Positions 49,602 through 60,454 are shown, numbered from the stretch's first letter. The stretch: DNA of 64,000 bases from an uncultured Alistipes sp. (GCA_938014215.1 CALLRW010000032.1:87770-151769); one strand, 5' to 3'. Notes: a model not told the origin generated them from the sequence alone. A program made the numbers and translations.

Positions 49602-52600
49602 AAGTCTATAACCGGAAGAGTGTGCTGAAGCTGACGGTCTCGCCGTCGGAAAACTCCACGCGTCAGAAGCGGCTGATGGGCGACCACGTACTCGGTCTGT
49701 CGTTCACGGCTTTCGAATGCGTGCCGTTGGAGGTCTACGACTACGTGGACTTCGAGGGCGTGCGCTTCTGGATTACGGAGGAGTACGCCCCGAAGCAGAC
49801 CTCGACGGTCGAATGGGAGTACGATTGCAAGTTTTACGGCATCGAGAGTCTCATGAGGCAGGCCCTCGTGCTGAAGATAGTCGACGGGGAGAACGATCCG
49901 ATCTTCTCGTTGACGGCTCCGGCCCGCGAGCATATGGCTCTTATCGTGGCCAATATCAACCGGCAGATGGGCACGACCGACTGGAAGGTCGGCGAGGTTC
50001 TCTCGACGGAGAACCTGACCCTCGACTACGAGGGAACCTATTGCGACGAGGCGCTCTCGATGCTGGCCGATGCCGCGAAGACGGAGTTCTGGACGGACGG
50101 CATGACCGTGAACCTCTGCCGCTGCGAATACGGCGACGAGGCGGTGCTGGGCTACGACAACGGCCTCGTGTCGCTGGAGCGGGAATCCGCCGACAACGTC
50201 AAGTTCTTCACGCGTCTGTTCCCCATCGGCTCGACGCGCAACATCGATCCGGATGAGTACGGCTACAGCCGGCTGCAACTGCCCAGCCGTCGGTCGTATG
50301 TGGAGCAGAACACGCAGCAGGGCATCGTCGAGCACTACGAGCGGGATGCCTTCTCGGGTATCTATCCGCGGCGTATCGGCACGCTTTCAGGTGTCCGCAG
50401 CGAGCAGCATACGGACGATGACGGCGAGCCTTTCACGATCTACTACGTCAAGGACACGAGCCTGACGTTCGACCCGAACAGCTACGAGATCGGAGGTCTC
50501 GTGAAGCAGATGACCTTCCAGAGCGGCGAGCTGAACGGCCGGGACTTCGAGGTGAACTACGACACGAAGACGCGGGAGTTCGAGATCATCACCCAATGGC
50601 CCTACGACGACGATACGCAGTTGCCGGGCGGGCTGCTGATCCCGAAGGTCGGCGACGAATACATCCTGTGGAATATCCGCATGCCGAAGGAGTACTACAC
50701 CCTTGCCGAGCAGGAGTTCGCCGAGGCCGTGGACGAGTACCTGCTCGAACACGATCAGGATCGCTACGTCTATAAGGGCCGCACGGATTATGTCGAAGTC
50801 GCCCGGCGGCGCCTTACGCTCGACGTCGGTCGGCGCGTGCGGCTGGAGAGCAACGAATACTTCCCCGGCACGGGTTATCGGACGAGCCGCATCACCTCGA
50901 TCTCTCAGAGCGTGCAGTACCCCTCGGAGATGGACATCGAGGTGAGCGACGTGCTGGGCAAAGGCGCGCTGGAGAAGATCGACGAGGAGCTGGGCGAGGT
51001 GCGCCACTACGCCAAAACGGCTTCGGCGGGGCTTCCGGATATCGTGCGGAGCTGGGAGAACACGCCGGCCAGCGACTTCAATCTTTTCTCGGCGAAGCGC
51101 AGCCGCAAGGAGTTTCTCAATAAGCGGGAGAACGACACGGCGCAGGGGCTGATCACCTTCGAGCAGGGTTTGCGCCTCGGCGGCTTCAAGAGCGGCATTG
51201 TGGGCGGGGAGATAGACGCTGCGGGCAATGCGGAGCTGCTGTCTGTCGTCGTGCGCAGCCTCCTGCGATCCCCGTCGTTCGTCGACGGTCTGTTAGGGTC
51301 GGGATGGCAGTTGGAGATGGATGCGGACGGCATATCGCATCTGGCGGTGGATCGCCTGACGGTTCGTCAGACGATGCGAGTTCTGGAGCTGCTCGTGGAG
51401 AAGGTTCGCTCGGTGGGCGGCGAACTGGTCGTGTCGGCCGCTGACGGAAAGATCTCCGGTGTCGACATGGACGCTGCGGGGCAGCACTACCTGCTGACCT
51501 TCGAGATGGGGTGTCCGTTCGTCGCCGGCGACCTCGTCCGCTGCAAAGTCGAAGGCGGTGCGGCTTCGAAATCCTACTGGGTCGAGATCGCTGCGGTGGA
51601 GGGCGGTGTGGCGAGGGTTGTCGCCTCGGAATTCGGAGGTGCGCTGCCGGCCGTCGGCGACGAGTGCGTGCTGATGGGCAGCACGTCCGATCCGCAGCGT
51701 CAGGGATTGATCCTGATCTCGGCGACCGATGACGGGCAGCCGCGCATCGATGTGATGAACGGCGTGAGCGGCAAGACGCTCGCCGGCTGTCTTCATGCCC
51801 GCATGGGCAATCTGGACGGCATCGCCGATTCGTGGTTCCCCGCAGACGACCAGCCGCACGGATACGGCCTGTATGCGGACAACGCCTATCTGCGCGGCCG
51901 CTTTCTGCTCACCACGGGCGAGGATGTCCTGACGAAGTTCGAGGTGATGGAGGGTACGATCCGTTCGAGCGTCGAATCGATGCGCAACGACTTCACGACG
52001 GGCCAGAGCTTTCTGAACAACCCGAATTTCGGCAATGGCATGCGCTACTGGGACTCGGACAACGACATCGCCTTCTTCACGCTCGGCGGGAAGTGGCTGT
52101 GGGTGAACGGCGCTCCCTATTCGAACAAGGGCAGCTATGCGGGCGTCGAGTACGTCGACGGCCGCACGGTGATGTGCATCAACAACAATTACATCCTCCA
52201 GAAGAACGCCGACTTCAAGACACGGCCGGCCTACGAGCCGGGGCTGGACGGGCTGCTCAAGGCCAAGCCGGTGTTCCTCACGTTCTTTTACAAATGTACG
52301 GAGCCGGGGACGCTCGACATTGTGTTCGAAGGTGTCGACCAGACGGGATTTCAGAACTTCCAAGAGTTCCGCATCACGCAGGATATCGCCGCCGGCGAAG
52401 GTTACCGCACGTTCGAAGGCAGCGGCCTGTGGAACGGTACGGGCGACTTCCGGCTGTCGTTCAGCGGCAAGATGTACCTCTACATGCTGATGCTGTCGCT
52501 CGACCATATCGAGGACTTCGTCTACTCGCACAAGACGCTCTTCGAGCAGACCGACCTACTGGTGAAGATCGCCACGGAGTCATTCGACAAGGACGGGAAC

Positions 52601-53509
52601 CTCATCAACACGACGGGCCTCGTCAGCCGCGAAGATGTCGCCGGGATGTACGCCATCGCGGGGGACGGCACGCTGCAATCGTTCGTCGGCGCCTCGGCGG
52701 AGGGTGTCTTCATCAAGGCAGCCAGCATCAAACTGGAGGGACTGGTCACGGCGAACGGGAACTTCAGGATTCTGGAGGACGGAAGCGTCGAGGCCGCCAA
52801 CGGGGTCTTCAAGGGTGAGATCGAGGCGACGAGCGGAACCATCGGGGGCTTCGAGATCGGCCGGAACCGCATCGGGGCTGTTGCGTCGCAGACAGGCTCC
52901 GGGGGCAGTTTGGCTATTTATGAGAATTTTTTCCGCGTGGGCGGCGACTCGGGCTACGTGATGCTGGGCAACGACGTGATCCCAGCCTCGGCCGGCGGAG
53001 CTTTCAGCGCGGCCGGACGTGTCGTGAACCGGAAGCAGAATACGGGGGCGCAGTGGGGCTTCGATACTGCGAACTACGGCTTGTTCATCGACGTGAGTGG
53101 CGGTACGAAGAACTACGGCGTCAGCAGCAATGCGGCGTTGATCGCACCCTCTTTCGTCGGCACGAAGGCCGGCATCCTGACGTTCGACAGCGGCAGCTAC
53201 AAGGTCGACTTCTCGCAGCACAACGTCATATTGATGTACTACAACGATCCGAATTACAGCGGGATGAATGTCGAACTTCCCAGCGAGCTCTCCGTCGCCC
53301 GTCAGTTCGGGCTGTCGGTGCTGCCGGACGACTTCGCGGCCACCGTAACGTTCCGTGTCCGTCCGGGTTCGAAGAGGATCACCCTGCAGGGCATCTACAA
53401 CCACAATGAGGCGCTCGTGGATTACGGAATGGAGGCCGGGGATTCCGTCGCCGTGCTGATTACGAAGATCGACGGGTTCCGCTACCAGATATTGAACCAC
53501 TCAAATTAA
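49592..53509 (+). CDS. Large tail-tip/tail fibre protein
   Basis: A 1305-residue protein from ATG 49592 (MELKVYNRKSVLKLTVSPS); the frame is open further upstream only through the previous gene. The first 550 residues are hub-like (WEYDCKFYGIESLMRQALVLKI, VNINRQMG-like VANINRQMGTTDWKVGEVL). The rest is beta-rich with repeat-like modules (GVFKGEIEATSGTIGGFEIGRNRIGAV, a pattern common near receptor-binding parts). It likely links the tail tip to the receptor-binding protein downstream. Confidence 0.78.
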   Translation: MELKVYNRKSVLKLTVSPSENSTRQKRLMGDHVLGLSFTAFECVPLEVYDYVDFEGVRFWITEEYAPKQTSTVEWEYDCKFYGIESLMRQALVLKIVDGENDPIFSLTAPAREHMALIVANINRQMGTTDWKVGEVLSTENLTLDYEGTYCDEALSMLADAAKTEFWTDGMTVNLCRCEYGDEAVLGYDNGLVSLERESADNVKFFTRLFPIGSTRNIDPDEYGYSRLQLPSRRSYVEQNTQQGIVEHYERDAFSGIYPRRIGTLSGVRSEQHTDDDGEPFTIYYVKDTSLTFDPNSYEIGGLVKQMTFQSGELNGRDFEVNYDTKTREFEIITQWPYDDDTQLPGGLLIPKVGDEYILWNIRMPKEYYTLAEQEFAEAVDEYLLEHDQDRYVYKGRTDYVEVARRRLTLDVGRRVRLESNEYFPGTGYRTSRITSISQSVQYPSEMDIEVSDVLGKGALEKIDEELGEVRHYAKTASAGLPDIVRSWENTPASDFNLFSAKRSRKEFLNKRENDTAQGLITFEQGLRLGGFKSGIVGGEIDAAGNAELLSVVVRSLLRSPSFVDGLLGSGWQLEMDADGISHLAVDRLTVRQTMRVLELLVEKVRSVGGELVVSAADGKISGVDMDAAGQHYLLTFEMGCPFVAGDLVRCKVEGGAASKSYWVEIAAVEGGVARVVASEFGGALPAVGDECVLMGSTSDPQRQGLILISATDDGQPRIDVMNGVSGKTLAGCLHARMGNLDGIADSWFPADDQPHGYGLYADNAYLRGRFLLTTGEDVLTKFEVMEGTIRSSVESMRNDFTTGQSFLNNPNFGNGMRYWDSDNDIAFFTLGGKWLWVNGAPYSNKGSYAGVEYVDGRTVMCINNNYILQKNADFKTRPAYEPGLDGLLKAKPVFLTFFYKCTEPGTLDIVFEGVDQTGFQNFQEFRITQDIAAGEGYRTFEGSGLWNGTGDFRLSFSGKMYLYMLMLSLDHIEDFVYSHKTLFEQTDLLVKIATESFDKDGNLINTTGLVSREDVAGMYAIAGDGTLQSFVGASAEGVFIKAASIKLEGLVTANGNFRILEDGSVEAANGVFKGEIEATSGTIGGFEIGRNRIGAVASQTGSGGSLAIYENFFRVGGDSGYVMLGNDVIPASAGGAFSAAGRVVNRKQNTGAQWGFDTANYGLFIDVSGGTKNYGVSSNAALIAPSFVGTKAGILTFDSGSYKVDFSQHNVILMYYNDPNYSGMNVELPSELSVARQFGLSVLPDDFAATVTFRVRPGSKRITLQGIYNHNEALVDYGMEAGDSVAVLITKIDGFRYQILNHSN

Positions 53510-53515
53510 GGAGAA

Positions 53516-53806
53516 ATGAAAAAAATCAACCTCAAGGAATTCGATGTCTTCACGGACATCTCGAAACGGCAGCGCGTACGTTGCGACATGCGTCGGAGCG
53601 TCGCCAATCTGCTCTACAACCAGATGCACGGCATCGAGGCGCTGAATCTCGCTTTGACGATCCATCGCAGCGACGGGGAACTGCCGGTTTCGGACGACGA
53701 CCTGCATATGCTTCAGACGGCCGTCGAGCGCTTCGGAACCCCCGCATTGATCGACGCGTTCGCAGAGCACGTCAAGGAATACAACGAGAACCCTCAAACG
53801 GAATAG
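53516..53806 (+). CDS. Small tail-region protein, unknown
   Basis: A 96-residue helical protein (MKKINLKEFDVFTDISKRQRVRCDMRRSVANLLYNQMHGIEALNLALTIHRSDG). It sits between two tail genes with 6-bp and 3-bp gaps. It may be an assembly chaperone for one of them. Function is unknown. Confidence 0.7.
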   Translation: MKKINLKEFDVFTDISKRQRVRCDMRRSVANLLYNQMHGIEALNLALTIHRSDGELPVSDDDLHMLQTAVERFGTPALIDAFAEHVKEYNENPQTE

Positions 53807-53809
53807 GAT

Positions 53810-56800
53810 ATGGCAATCACGGATGAAGAGAAGAATCTTCTCAAGAAAGAGATTCTGGATGAGATTAAGGCGTCGTCGCAGGGCGTTCTGGAACTGGAGA
53901 AGGTCACGGCGCTCACGGGAGTGAACTCGCTGCCGGCGATGCAGGGCACGAAGGTGGTACTTGTACCCCTGCCGCTGCTGTCGAAGCCGGCGGAGGATGC
54001 TGCCGCTGTAGCTCTTGCAGCCGCCTCGGAAGCTGCGGACGCCACGGCCGAAACGGAGAATGTCGCGGACATCACGCGGGAGCTGGCCAAAGAGATGGCT
54101 GCGGCCACGGCCGCGACGAAGAGTGCCACGGCTGCTGCCGAGGGTGTCGTCGCGGAGTTTAATGCCGTTGCAGAAACGGCTCTGGGCGGCACGTCGCTGT
54201 TCAACGTCAACGCGCGTTGCGGCGATGCGACCTATACGTTGGAAACTGCGCTGCAGGCGCTCGCAGCACAGGAGATGAACGACGGCGTTGCCTACCGAAA
54301 GAAAGGACTTGTCGTCACCTACCGCATCGATGCAGCCAAATGGGAGACGCGGCAGTTCATCGGGTCGACGCTCGACGACTGGATGCAGGAGGCCCTCTGG
54401 CAAGGCTTCGGCAGCGGCTCGGGCGCCGGCAATGTGTACAACGTGACGGCGCTGCTTCCTCTGGATAGCGGTTACTACACGCTCGCGACGGCCCTTGCCG
54501 CCGTGGCTCGGGAGAAGGGACAGGCGCGCGGTCTTGTTCTGACGTTCGCCGTCAGCGACGGGGAGTGGCAGAGCTACCAGTTCATCGGCGCCACGCTGGA
54601 GGGTTGGAACGACACGGCGCAATGGCGGGAGTTCGGCGGCGGCGTAAGGAGCGTCACGGTGAACGGCGGCGCGAAGATGCAGCCCGACAGCGATGGCAAC
54701 GTCGATATCCCTGTGCCGACGGTCGACGACTCGCTGGATGCGGAGTCCACGAACCCTGTGGAGAATGCAGCCGTCGCGCGCCGTCTGAACGAGATCGACG
54801 CCAGTACGGTGTTTGGCATGACGGCCGATCTGAACGACGACGAGTCGAGCGTGCGTCTGTCGCTCACGAATAAGTCGGGTGCGGAGATCGCCGGCGTCGA
54901 CATCCCTGCGGGCGGTGGTGGTGACGGAGAGAGCGTCACGACGAAGATCGTACTCTCGGCCGGCGTCGATCACCCTGTCGTCAAGGAGGGCGGCTCGGTG
55001 CGTCTGACCTATACCTACGACCACCAGTACGCTGCCGGCGACGATGCCGGAACCACCACGGGCCAGAAGGCGACGATTCGGATCACAGCCGCGCGCGGCT
55101 CTGTCGAGGCGTTCGGGGAGACGGTTCAGGATGTTTCGAAGGGCAGCTATACGCTCGACCTTACGCCCTACCTGCAGGCCGGCGTTACGGACATCTACGT
55201 GCGCGCCACGACGACCGACCCGGAGACGGGCCGCCAGCAGTCGAAGCAGTCGTATGTCTCGGTGCGCGTCGTCGCGCTGTCGCTTTCGAGCAACTACAAC
55301 CTCGCGACGGGACTCGCCGCGGGCGGCTACGGAGCGGAGGATACGGCCGTAATCCCCTTCACGGTGAGCGGTTCGGGCACGAAGGTCGTCACGCTCTACG
55401 TGGACGGTGTGCAGAGCGATACGGCTACCGTTACGAAGTCGGGCACGACGAACGGGAGCTTCTCGCTTCCGATGTCGGGTTTTTCGGCCGGCCGGCATAC
55501 CGTCCAGCTGGTCGCGGAGGTCGCTGTGAGCGACGAGTCGTCGCTGCGTTCTGAGAGCGTCTACCTTGACCTGCTGCGGCGCGGTGCGGGCGGTGCGTTC
55601 GTCGGTACGATGCACCGCTTCGCCGACGGCCGCATCTTCACCGACGAGCACCTGTTGCCGCGTCTGAGCGTGGGCCGCTACGAGCAGCTCGCCTTCGATT
55701 TCGTGGCCTATGACCCGGCGCAGACCCCGGCGGCAGTCTCGATCTTTGAGAATGACTCTCTGACGCAGGACGTGAGCGTTCCACGCACGACGCAGCACTA
55801 CGCCAACCGCTTCTCCGCACAGGGTGCGGTCACGCTGCGCTTCCTCTGCCGGGGCGTCGAGTACGTTCTTCCGGTGACGGTAGAGCCTTCGGATATCGAT
55901 ATCGAGGAGACGACGGCAGACCTTCGGCTGCGGCTCTCGGCCGCGGGCCGTTCGAATGCCGAGGCCGACCCTGCGACGTGGAGCTACGGCGACGTGCAGA
56001 GCACGTTCGAGGGCTTCGACTGGAGCAGCAGCGGCTGGACGGGCGATGTGCTGCGGATGCGCAACGGCGCCCGCGTGGAGATCGGGATGCAGCCGTTCGC
56101 CGCGGACGCGACGTCGAAAGGCGCTACCTACGAGTTCGAGCTTCGCTGCTCGAATGTCACGGATCGCGACGGCGAGGTGCTCTCGTGCCTCGCGGAGGGT
56201 ATCGGCTTCCGCCTCACGGCGCAGGAGGCGCTGCTGACGGCCTCGGGCGGTACGCAGGTGGGTACGAAGTTCGCCCCGGACATCGACCTGAAGATCGGCT
56301 TCGTTGTAGGCGCGAAGTCCGGCCACCGGCTGCTGGAGCTGTACGTCAACGGCGTGCGTTGCGGCGCCAAGCAGTACGCCTCGACGGAGAGCCTGTTGCA
56401 GGCGGTGCCGGCGGGTATTAGCATCGGTTCCGCGGCTGCCGATGTCGATCTGCGGATGCTGCGGGTCTATGACCGTGCCCTGTCGGACGACGAGATGCTG
56501 TCGAACTACATCGTCGACCGTCTGACGACCGAGGAGATGGTACGCCTTTACCGCCAGAACGACGTGCTGGACGACGAAGGCGACGATATCGGCATCGAGA
56601 AGCTCCGCGCGCAGGGCAAGTCTGTGTTCCGCATCGTCGGTGACGTGGAGCTTGTCAATGAGACGAACAACAAGAAATTCGAGGTTCCGGTCGATTTCTA
56701 CTTCTACTCGGCCTACGGCAAGGAGTACGACTTCGTGGCCCGCAATATCGGCCTGCGCATTCAGGGAACCTCCTCGACGACCTATCCGCGGAAGAACTAC

Positions 56801-59800
56801 CGCCTGTATTTCGACCGACGGGAGAAGTACGGCACGACGCTGGAGGTGAACGGCGTCGATGTTCCTGATCTGAAATACTCGTTCAAGCCGGGCGCGCGTC
56901 CGGTGTCGATCTTCTGCCTGAAGGCGGACTTCTCGGACTCCTCGTCGACGCACAACACGGGCGCCGTGCGGCTCGTCGCCGACACCTACCGCAAGTGCGG
57001 CTACCTCACGCCCCCGCAGCGGGCCTATACGGGGGAATATGACGTGCGGATAGGTGTTGACGGCTTCCCCTGCGACGGGTTCTACGACAACGACGGCAGC
57101 GGCACGATGCGCTATCTCGGGAAATTCAACTTCAACAACGAGAAGTCGGAGAGCCATGACGTGTACGGCTTCGAGGGGATCGAGGGCTTCAACGATGCGG
57201 CGGCGCTGGGCGAGGATCGCAACAAGTGCTTGTGCTTGGAGTTCCTGAACAACTCGGCTCCGCTGTGTCTGTTCACCACGGACGACATGACGTCGTTCGA
57301 CGATGCGCTGGAGTTCCGCTACAAGCCGGATCAGACGTGGGCGACGGCGCATGCCGATGACAAGGCTGCCGTGCAGCGCCTCTGGTCGTGGGTGAAGGGC
57401 TGCGAGCAGGATGCCGCGCGCTTCGCCGCGGAGGTCGATCAGTATTTCGACGTCGATTTTCTCTGCGCGTGGTATCTCTTCACGGACTACCTGATGGCCG
57501 TCGACAACCGTGCGAAGAACATGATGTTCGCCACATGGGACGGTCTTGTCTGGCATCCTCTGCCGTACGATCTCGATACGCTTCTCGGCGGCCGCAACGA
57601 CTCGCTGCTCGCGTACCTCTATACGATCACGCACGAGACGTTCGATGACAGCATCGGCTCTTACGCCTTCGCGGGCCACGACAGCGTGTTGTGGAAGTTG
57701 GTACGCGAAGGTCTGGGCGCGAAGCTCATCGAGGTGGCAGGTGCGCTGCGTTCGAACATGAGCACGGACGATGTGCTGCAGGTGTTCAACGAGGAGCAGA
57801 TGGACAACTGGTCGGAGCGGGTCTATAACAAGGACGGCTACTTCAAGTACATCCAGCCGTTGACGGAGGGAGTCCCGACCTCCGAGGGTCAGAAGCATTA
57901 CGACTACCTGTATGCCTTGCAGGGCAGCCGCTATGCGCACCGCGTCTATACGATCCGCAACCGTTTCGCGCTGCTCGATGCGCAGTATGTCGCCGGCACG
58001 TACCGCGCCGACAGTTTCGCGGCCTACTTCGGCTACAAGTTCTCGGAGGACAAGCGGAAGGTTCGTATCACGGCGTCGGAGCGCTATTATTTCGGCTACG
58101 GCTATACGAGTGGCACTCCGAGGCAGTCATCGGTACTCGCAGTCAATGCGGGCAGCACGGTCGAGCTGACGATGGACGCCGACCTGATCGTGAACGACCC
58201 GCAGTATTTCTACGGTGCAAGTCGGATGCAGGGCCTCGACCTGTCGAACGTTTCGATGGCGCTGCTGCAGACGCTCAACCTGAACAACTGTACGGCGCTG
58301 CGGACATTGAACGTGAGTTGCGCACAGAGTCAGACGACACTCGCCGCACTCATCGTCACGAACTGCCTGCACCTGCGCACGCTGAATGTCTCGGGGCTGA
58401 AATCGGGCAGCTTCACGTCGCTTGATCTGTCGAACAACCTGAAGCTGGAGTCGCTCGTCGCGCGTAACACCTCGCTGCGGAGCGTCGCTTTCGCTCCGGG
58501 TGCCCCGCTGACGACGGTGACGCTTCCGGCAACGCTGCAGTCGCTGGAACTTGTCGGCCTGAACAGCCTTCCGAACACGGGGCTGACGCTTCAAGGTACG
58601 GCATCGATTGCGCGTCTGGTGATCGACGGCTGCGCGCAGATCGACTGGCAGGAGTTGCTGGCCCGCTGCCCGGCGGTGCAGTATCTGCGTGTGACGGGCG
58701 TCGATCTCGAGGACGACGGGTCGCTGCTTCGGAGCCTCGCATCGATGGGCGGTGTGGACGAGCAGGGCGGCAATACGCCGACATGCCGACTTGTGGGCCG
58801 CTGCCGCCTGACGCAGTACATGGACGATGCGGAGCTCGCGGCCATGCAGGCGCATTTCCCGGAGCTGACAATTACACAGCCGGCGTGGACGTGCATCGAG
58901 TTCGACGATGCGGTCTCCGACCCTGCGAATATCTCGAACCTCGACAATCGGACGGGCTACCGGTTCGATACGCCGTACGTTCCGAGCGGACATGTCGCCC
59001 GCATCCTCGCGCAGCGCCATCGCTGTCTGGGCAAGAAGACCGCTGCAGGAGAGGTCACCGTCTTCCCGCTGCACGATGAGAACTCGAACTACTACGCCGA
59101 TGCGGATGACGTGTCGCTGGCCACGCCGGCGGTGCTGACGGGCCGCGACGGCAACGTGTGGATGTACGAGCCGCACTACTGGTGCAAGGGCGTCAACGAC
59201 CTGCTGAACCAGAAGAAATACGCCTTTTTCAGTTCGGATGCCGAATGTCCGACCGTTGACGGCCAGTACGTGAAACTCACGAAGGAACAGGTCGAGGTGG
59301 TCGCGGGCAAGGCTATCCGCATCGCCGAGGAGTACACGACGCTGGACGAGGCCGTGACGGCCATCGCCGCGAACTCCTATTGCATGGTTCCGGTCGCCGG
59401 TTACCGTCAGGTGCGCTTCCCGTCGATGGCCTCGGCGGCTTACGGTGCTGTATGGTTAGACGCCGCGGGGACGATCCTCGGACGCCTGCGTGCGACTTCG
59501 AGCGCGGGTATCCTGAATGGCATGTACCTGTTCGCCACGGTTCCGGAGGGCGCCGAGCAACTCGCTTTCACCATCGTCACGGCAGCGGATTTCGACTACG
59601 TGCTGCTGACTACGAGCGATAAGATCGAGGCTATCGAGCCGGACTGGGTGGAGGACGACGAGTTCCTGTGCGCCGTCTATGAAGCATTGTTGCAGGACGA
59701 CTTCGTGAAGTCCATCTCGGGCGAGATCAGCACCGGAACGGTCTCGCAGGCTGATCTGAAAGTCTATGCCGGGAACTCCGGCCCGGGGTTCCAGCTCATC

Positions 59801-60454
59801 GACTGGGATATGCACTGTGCCGTCGCGAACCTGTTCTACGCGAAATACGGCACGCGCGATTCGCAGGGGCAGTGCGGCTACGGTCAGAGTTCGTATAACA
59901 AGCGCAGCGGCCTGACGAACATGCTCGGCATGCGGGATACGATCAACCCCGAGAATAAAACCACCGGCGCCTATTACTACGAGGGCGAGACACTGAAAGA
60001 TGCCTATTCGACGAACGTGCTGGGCTACGAATGCTGGCAGGGCGACAAATGCGAATGGCTGGAAGGCGTAACGCTCAACAAGGAGAAGGCCGACGGCCGC
60101 TGGAGCATCGAGACGCCCGGGCGCGCCCCGCGCGAAGTGCAGGGTATCGCCGCATTTGCGGAATATTGGCCGGCCAATATGGTCTTCGGCCGCCATATGG
60201 ACTTGATCGTCGCCCGCGGCGGCGGTTCGGAAACCTCCCATTACTGCGACTGGCAAAACGTATCCAGCTCTACGCGCCGGGTGGTCTATCGGTCGCACTA
60301 CAATGCGTACGCGAATGGCGGCGTGTCGTGCGCGTACACGAACTACGATTCGTCGAGCACGAGCGCGTACATCGGCTCTCGGCTCGCCTTCCGCGGAAAA
60401 GTCGTCAAAGCGACGAGCGTCAGCGAGTATAAAGCGTTACCCAGCGTCGAATGA
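53810..60454 (+). CDS. DGR target: giant receptor-binding tail protein with LamG-, CotH- and LRR-like regions and C-type-lectin-like end
   Basis: A 2214-residue protein. Approximate layout: helical N-terminus with an Ala-rich stalk (1-120); two similar modules (FNVNARCGDATYTLETALQA and YNVTALLPLDSGYYTLATALAA, 130-280); Ig-like segments (370-610); LamG/concanavalin-like (715-905); CotH-like (950-1260; GLRIQGTSSTTYPRKNYRLYF, PYDLDTLLGG); leucine-rich repeats (1470-1640; LDLSNN, TLNVSG); C-terminal lectin-fold domain (about 1990-2214) with the variable repeat at residues 2157-2195. In BPP-1 the corresponding protein Mtd binds host receptors. Retargeting of adsorption is the inferred role. Confidence 0.9.
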   Translation: MAITDEEKNLLKKEILDEIKASSQGVLELEKVTALTGVNSLPAMQGTKVVLVPLPLLSKPAEDAAAVALAAASEAADATAETENVADITRELAKEMAAATAATKSATAAAEGVVAEFNAVAETALGGTSLFNVNARCGDATYTLETALQALAAQEMNDGVAYRKKGLVVTYRIDAAKWETRQFIGSTLDDWMQEALWQGFGSGSGAGNVYNVTALLPLDSGYYTLATALAAVAREKGQARGLVLTFAVSDGEWQSYQFIGATLEGWNDTAQWREFGGGVRSVTVNGGAKMQPDSDGNVDIPVPTVDDSLDAESTNPVENAAVARRLNEIDASTVFGMTADLNDDESSVRLSLTNKSGAEIAGVDIPAGGGGDGESVTTKIVLSAGVDHPVVKEGGSVRLTYTYDHQYAAGDDAGTTTGQKATIRITAARGSVEAFGETVQDVSKGSYTLDLTPYLQAGVTDIYVRATTTDPETGRQQSKQSYVSVRVVALSLSSNYNLATGLAAGGYGAEDTAVIPFTVSGSGTKVVTLYVDGVQSDTATVTKSGTTNGSFSLPMSGFSAGRHTVQLVAEVAVSDESSLRSESVYLDLLRRGAGGAFVGTMHRFADGRIFTDEHLLPRLSVGRYEQLAFDFVAYDPAQTPAAVSIFENDSLTQDVSVPRTTQHYANRFSAQGAVTLRFLCRGVEYVLPVTVEPSDIDIEETTADLRLRLSAAGRSNAEADPATWSYGDVQSTFEGFDWSSSGWTGDVLRMRNGARVEIGMQPFAADATSKGATYEFELRCSNVTDRDGEVLSCLAEGIGFRLTAQEALLTASGGTQVGTKFAPDIDLKIGFVVGAKSGHRLLELYVNGVRCGAKQYASTESLLQAVPAGISIGSAAADVDLRMLRVYDRALSDDEMLSNYIVDRLTTEEMVRLYRQNDVLDDEGDDIGIEKLRAQGKSVFRIVGDVELVNETNNKKFEVPVDFYFYSAYGKEYDFVARNIGLRIQGTSSTTYPRKNYRLYFDRREKYGTTLEVNGVDVPDLKYSFKPGARPVSIFCLKADFSDSSSTHNTGAVRLVADTYRKCGYLTPPQRAYTGEYDVRIGVDGFPCDGFYDNDGSGTMRYLGKFNFNNEKSESHDVYGFEGIEGFNDAAALGEDRNKCLCLEFLNNSAPLCLFTTDDMTSFDDALEFRYKPDQTWATAHADDKAAVQRLWSWVKGCEQDAARFAAEVDQYFDVDFLCAWYLFTDYLMAVDNRAKNMMFATWDGLVWHPLPYDLDTLLGGRNDSLLAYLYTITHETFDDSIGSYAFAGHDSVLWKLVREGLGAKLIEVAGALRSNMSTDDVLQVFNEEQMDNWSERVYNKDGYFKYIQPLTEGVPTSEGQKHYDYLYALQGSRYAHRVYTIRNRFALLDAQYVAGTYRADSFAAYFGYKFSEDKRKVRITASERYYFGYGYTSGTPRQSSVLAVNAGSTVELTMDADLIVNDPQYFYGASRMQGLDLSNVSMALLQTLNLNNCTALRTLNVSCAQSQTTLAALIVTNCLHLRTLNVSGLKSGSFTSLDLSNNLKLESLVARNTSLRSVAFAPGAPLTTVTLPATLQSLELVGLNSLPNTGLTLQGTASIARLVIDGCAQIDWQELLARCPAVQYLRVTGVDLEDDGSLLRSLASMGGVDEQGGNTPTCRLVGRCRLTQYMDDAELAAMQAHFPELTITQPAWTCIEFDDAVSDPANISNLDNRTGYRFDTPYVPSGHVARILAQRHRCLGKKTAAGEVTVFPLHDENSNYYADADDVSLATPAVLTGRDGNVWMYEPHYWCKGVNDLLNQKKYAFFSSDAECPTVDGQYVKLTKEQVEVVAGKAIRIAEEYTTLDEAVTAIAANSYCMVPVAGYRQVRFPSMASAAYGAVWLDAAGTILGRLRATSSAGILNGMYLFATVPEGAEQLAFTIVTAADFDYVLLTTSDKIEAIEPDWVEDDEFLCAVYEALLQDDFVKSISGEISTGTVSQADLKVYAGNSGPGFQLIDWDMHCAVANLFYAKYGTRDSQGQCGYGQSSYNKRSGLTNMLGMRDTINPENKTTGAYYYEGETLKDAYSTNVLGYECWQGDKCEWLEGVTLNKEKADGRWSIETPGRAPREVQGIAAFAEYWPANMVFGRHMDLIVARGGGSETSHYCDWQNVSSSTRRVVYRSHYNAYANGGVSCAYTNYDSSSTSAYIGSRLAFRGKVVKATSVSEYKALPSVE
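60276..60393 (+). repeat. DGR variable repeat (VR)
   Basis: 118 bp matching the template at 60570 with 14 differences: 60296, 60299, 60308, 60330, 60335, 60344, 60357, 60363, 60368, 60388, 60389, 60390, 60392 and 60393. At each one the template base is A; none of the other template bases differ. Most fall in template AAC codons, now read as His, Tyr, Ser or Phe. The GC-rich 3-prime part with ATCGGCTCTCGGCTCGC is unchanged, as expected near the mutagenic-homing start. Confidence 0.95.

Noticed and set aside
43351..53509. A contractile Mu tail (sheath, baseplate)
   Set aside because: No sheath-like or Mu baseplate-like gene is seen between the tail tube, tape measure and tip proteins.
53501..57940. 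A 1479-codon open frame on the minus strand opposite the giant tail protein
   Set aside because: It is Arg/Val/His/Leu-rich antisense shadow of a real gene with many recognisable domains.
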